NCBI GenBank assembly: GCA_037133755.1
Contig: JBAXNN010000024.1
Location: 1-14,633 of the forward strand
Direction of reading: 5' to 3'
DNA length: 14,633 nt
DNA from: F1-60-MAGs149 sp037133755
Lineage (GTDB): Bacteria > Actinomycetota > Thermoleophilia > Gaiellales > F1-60-MAGs149
This document shows, piece by piece, positions 13,260-14,633 of this stretch (its first letter is position 1; every line of letters starts with the position of its first letter). The translations under genes and the position numbers were made by a program. The notes below the pieces were generated by a model. It was not told where the DNA came from and made no database searches. It saw nothing but the letters and a program-made list of their open reading frames with translations.

Positions 13260-14633
13260 CGGCTCGAGCGGGCTGTCGACGTCGCGGCAGCCGATCCTCG
13301 CTTGGCCTTCCGTCCCGGCCGGAACGACCCAAGTGACGTTCAAGATCACGACCCTCGCAGCGCGCAGTCCGCAGACGCTGTGGTCAACCACGGCGGCGGT
13401 GGACGCGACGGGCCGCGCGCAGGCGCAGGTCTCGCAGGGAGTGCTCCAGCAGGGCGGAACCTACATCTGGCAGGCGTACGACAGCGGCAACCGGTTGAAG
13501 GCGGTCGGGCCGTTCGGCCTGTCGGTCGACGTGCAGCGCTCGTCGACGCAGCAGCTTTGGACCAGCGGCCCTGTGTCGGTCGGCGAGACGACCGGCGAGC
13601 TCAATTACGACTGGAAGGGACCTTCGCTTGCGACGCTGGGAGGCCCGGTCGGCTGGTCGCTCTTCTACCGGCCCTCGAATCGTCCGTCCGCGTCGCTGAC
13701 GCACGGGTGGAATCTGGTGGTGTCGGGTTCGTCGCCGTGGAAGTCACTCGCGCTCGGCGCCGATGGCGCGCTCACACTGACCGACACGACGGGGTACTCG
13801 CTGACGTTCACGAAAACCGGCCAGAACCTCTGGGAGCCGGTCAAGGGCGCGTTCGGCACGCAGTGGCGCGGAGCGGCGCCGTCACAGCTCGAGCAGAGCG
13901 CCGACGGGTCGTACTCGGTCACGGACGCGACGGGCATGGTCACGATCTTCCCGGCACCGGCGGTCGGAGCGGCCTCGCGCCCGTCGACGATCTGGCAGGA
14001 CAACAAGGCCACCCCGCAGCAGACGTGGACCGACGGCCGCCTGCGCACGCTGACGGATCCGGTGTCCGGCAACACCATCGCCTTCGCCTACGCGCCGGAA
14101 GCCGACTGCGCGAAAGCCCGTGACCCGGGCTTCGTCGCCGCGCCGAATGGTGCGCTCTGCGCCGTCGCCGACTGGGCCGGCAACATCACGGCCCTCGAGT
14201 ACGTGCAGACGCCGAGCGGCGTGCAGATCGGCCGCATCGTCCAAGGGCTTGGCAGTGGCGCGCTCGCGCAGGTCACCGATTTCGGCTGGGATGCCGCAGG
14301 ACGGCTGGAGGCGGTTCGCTCGCCGCGCGCCGCCTCGGCTCTGGCCTCCGGGGCACTGCCCGGCGTCGCGCAATCCGACGCTCGCGCGCTCACGCAGATC
14401 GCGTACGACGCGCAGGGCCGCGTCGCGCGCGTCACGCAGCCCGCGCACCTCGGCGACAACTCGCTGACGGACGCAGCGGAGAGCGTCCGTCCGGCCGAGA
14501 CGTTCACATACGCACCGTTCACGGTGCAGCAGGCCGGCGCGACCGCTCCCGCGGGAGCGCAGACACGCGTCTGGTCGGATCCCGCGACGATGCGAGTCAC
14601 CCGCACCCAGGACGCCGCCGGGCGCTTCTTCGA
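13045..14633 (+). CDS. Second exported RHS-type protein (RHS2), N-terminal 529 residues
   Basis: A GTG at 13045 opens a frame that stays open to the right edge. The start MIYHRTPSG parallels MIYSRPIHG of RHS1; a signal peptide follows, with likely cleavage after VRA at 40. The whole visible length aligns with RHS1: PALPGGTATGRFAP with PALNGTTATGRATP, GWNLVVSGSS with GWKLVVSGST, the Cys pair C355/C372 at the same 17-residue spacing as in RHS1, RALTQIAYDAQGRV with RALTQVTYDANGRV, and TFTYAPFTV with the same sequence in RHS1. The PA14, YD-repeat and core regions would lie beyond the window. GGAG at 13025 is rather far for a Shine-Dalgarno (16 nt). The gene follows B2 closely, so A2-B2-RHS2 probably form one operon. 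Confidence 0.88.
   Translation, partial: MIYHRTPSGAHRLHVRLVAGVALLALLALGFLGNPPQVRAQVKWQDPVSLPALPGGTATGRFAPDLAGVVVDGSSGLSTSRQPILAWPSVPAGTTQVTFKITTLAARSPQTLWSTTAAVDATGRAQAQVSQGVLQQGGTYIWQAYDSGNRLKAVGPFGLSVDVQRSSTQQLWTSGPVSVGETTGELNYDWKGPSLATLGGPVGWSLFYRPSNRPSASLTHGWNLVVSGSSPWKSLALGADGALTLTDTTGYSLTFTKTGQNLWEPVKGAFGTQWRGAAPSQLEQSADGSYSVTDATGMVTIFPAPAVGAASRPSTIWQDNKATPQQTWTDGRLRTLTDPVSGNTIAFAYAPEADCAKARDPGFVAAPNGALCAVADWAGNITALEYVQTPSGVQIGRIVQGLGSGALAQVTDFGWDAAGRLEAVRSPRAASALASGALPGVAQSDARALTQIAYDAQGRVARVTQPAHLGDNSLTDAAESVRPAETFTYAPFTVQQAGATAPAGAQTRVWSDPATMRVTRTQDAAGRFF

Overview
The window is high-GC DNA with strong G/C bias at third codon positions, GTG and TTG starts, many secreted proteins and two promoters placed so that transcripts would begin at the start codon. 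This suggests an actinobacterial chromosome, possibly of the Solirubrobacterales/Thermoleophilia type. The lineage is an inference; no marker gene settles it.

Layout. (1) Positions 1-1092, minus strand: the start of a DUF4287-type protein, running off the left edge, and a complete EamA/DMT-type ten-helix transporter. (2) Positions 1293-3707, plus strand: three tandem genes for exported pentapeptide-repeat proteins. The first and third are intact. The middle one is split by a one-base frameshift just after its signal peptide. A 22-bp piece of the 5' end of the EamA gene recurs upstream of the third gene, a footprint of local duplication. (3) Positions 3793-3864, minus strand: tRNA-Arg(CCT). 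(4) Positions 3991-9002, plus strand: a 31-codon leader ORF overlapping the start of a giant exported RHS/YD-repeat protein with a PA14 domain. An in-frame TAG separates the RHS core from about 180 more codons that read on as its C-terminal tip. (5) Positions 9029-13045: two tandem two-gene units (A1-B1 and A2-B2) of exported proteins I do not recognise. All four share three cysteine pairs, the middle one exactly C-x7-C, followed by a V-K-I-[LI]-N type motif. (6) From 13045 to the right edge: the start of a second RHS protein, paralogous to the first from its signal peptide onward.

How the genes may work together. RHS proteins form closed shells around C-terminal cargo, often toxins. Two large RHS proteins with signal peptides alternate here with coupled pairs of small, disulfide-rich secreted proteins (order RHS1, A1-B1, A2-B2, RHS2; A2, B2 and RHS2 overlap or nearly so). 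The simplest reading is a secreted multi-component RHS system in which the A/B proteins are partners, delivery factors or protective proteins. This is inferred from gene order and export signals. I recognise no catalytic toxin motif and no classical cytoplasmic immunity gene. The exported pentapeptide proteins lie next to this locus and also carry conserved cysteine pairs.

Three genes carry lesions: the middle pentapeptide gene, RHS1 at the TAG, and the 3' end of B2. They may be decaying or switching variants, or some may be consensus errors, so each should be checked against reads.
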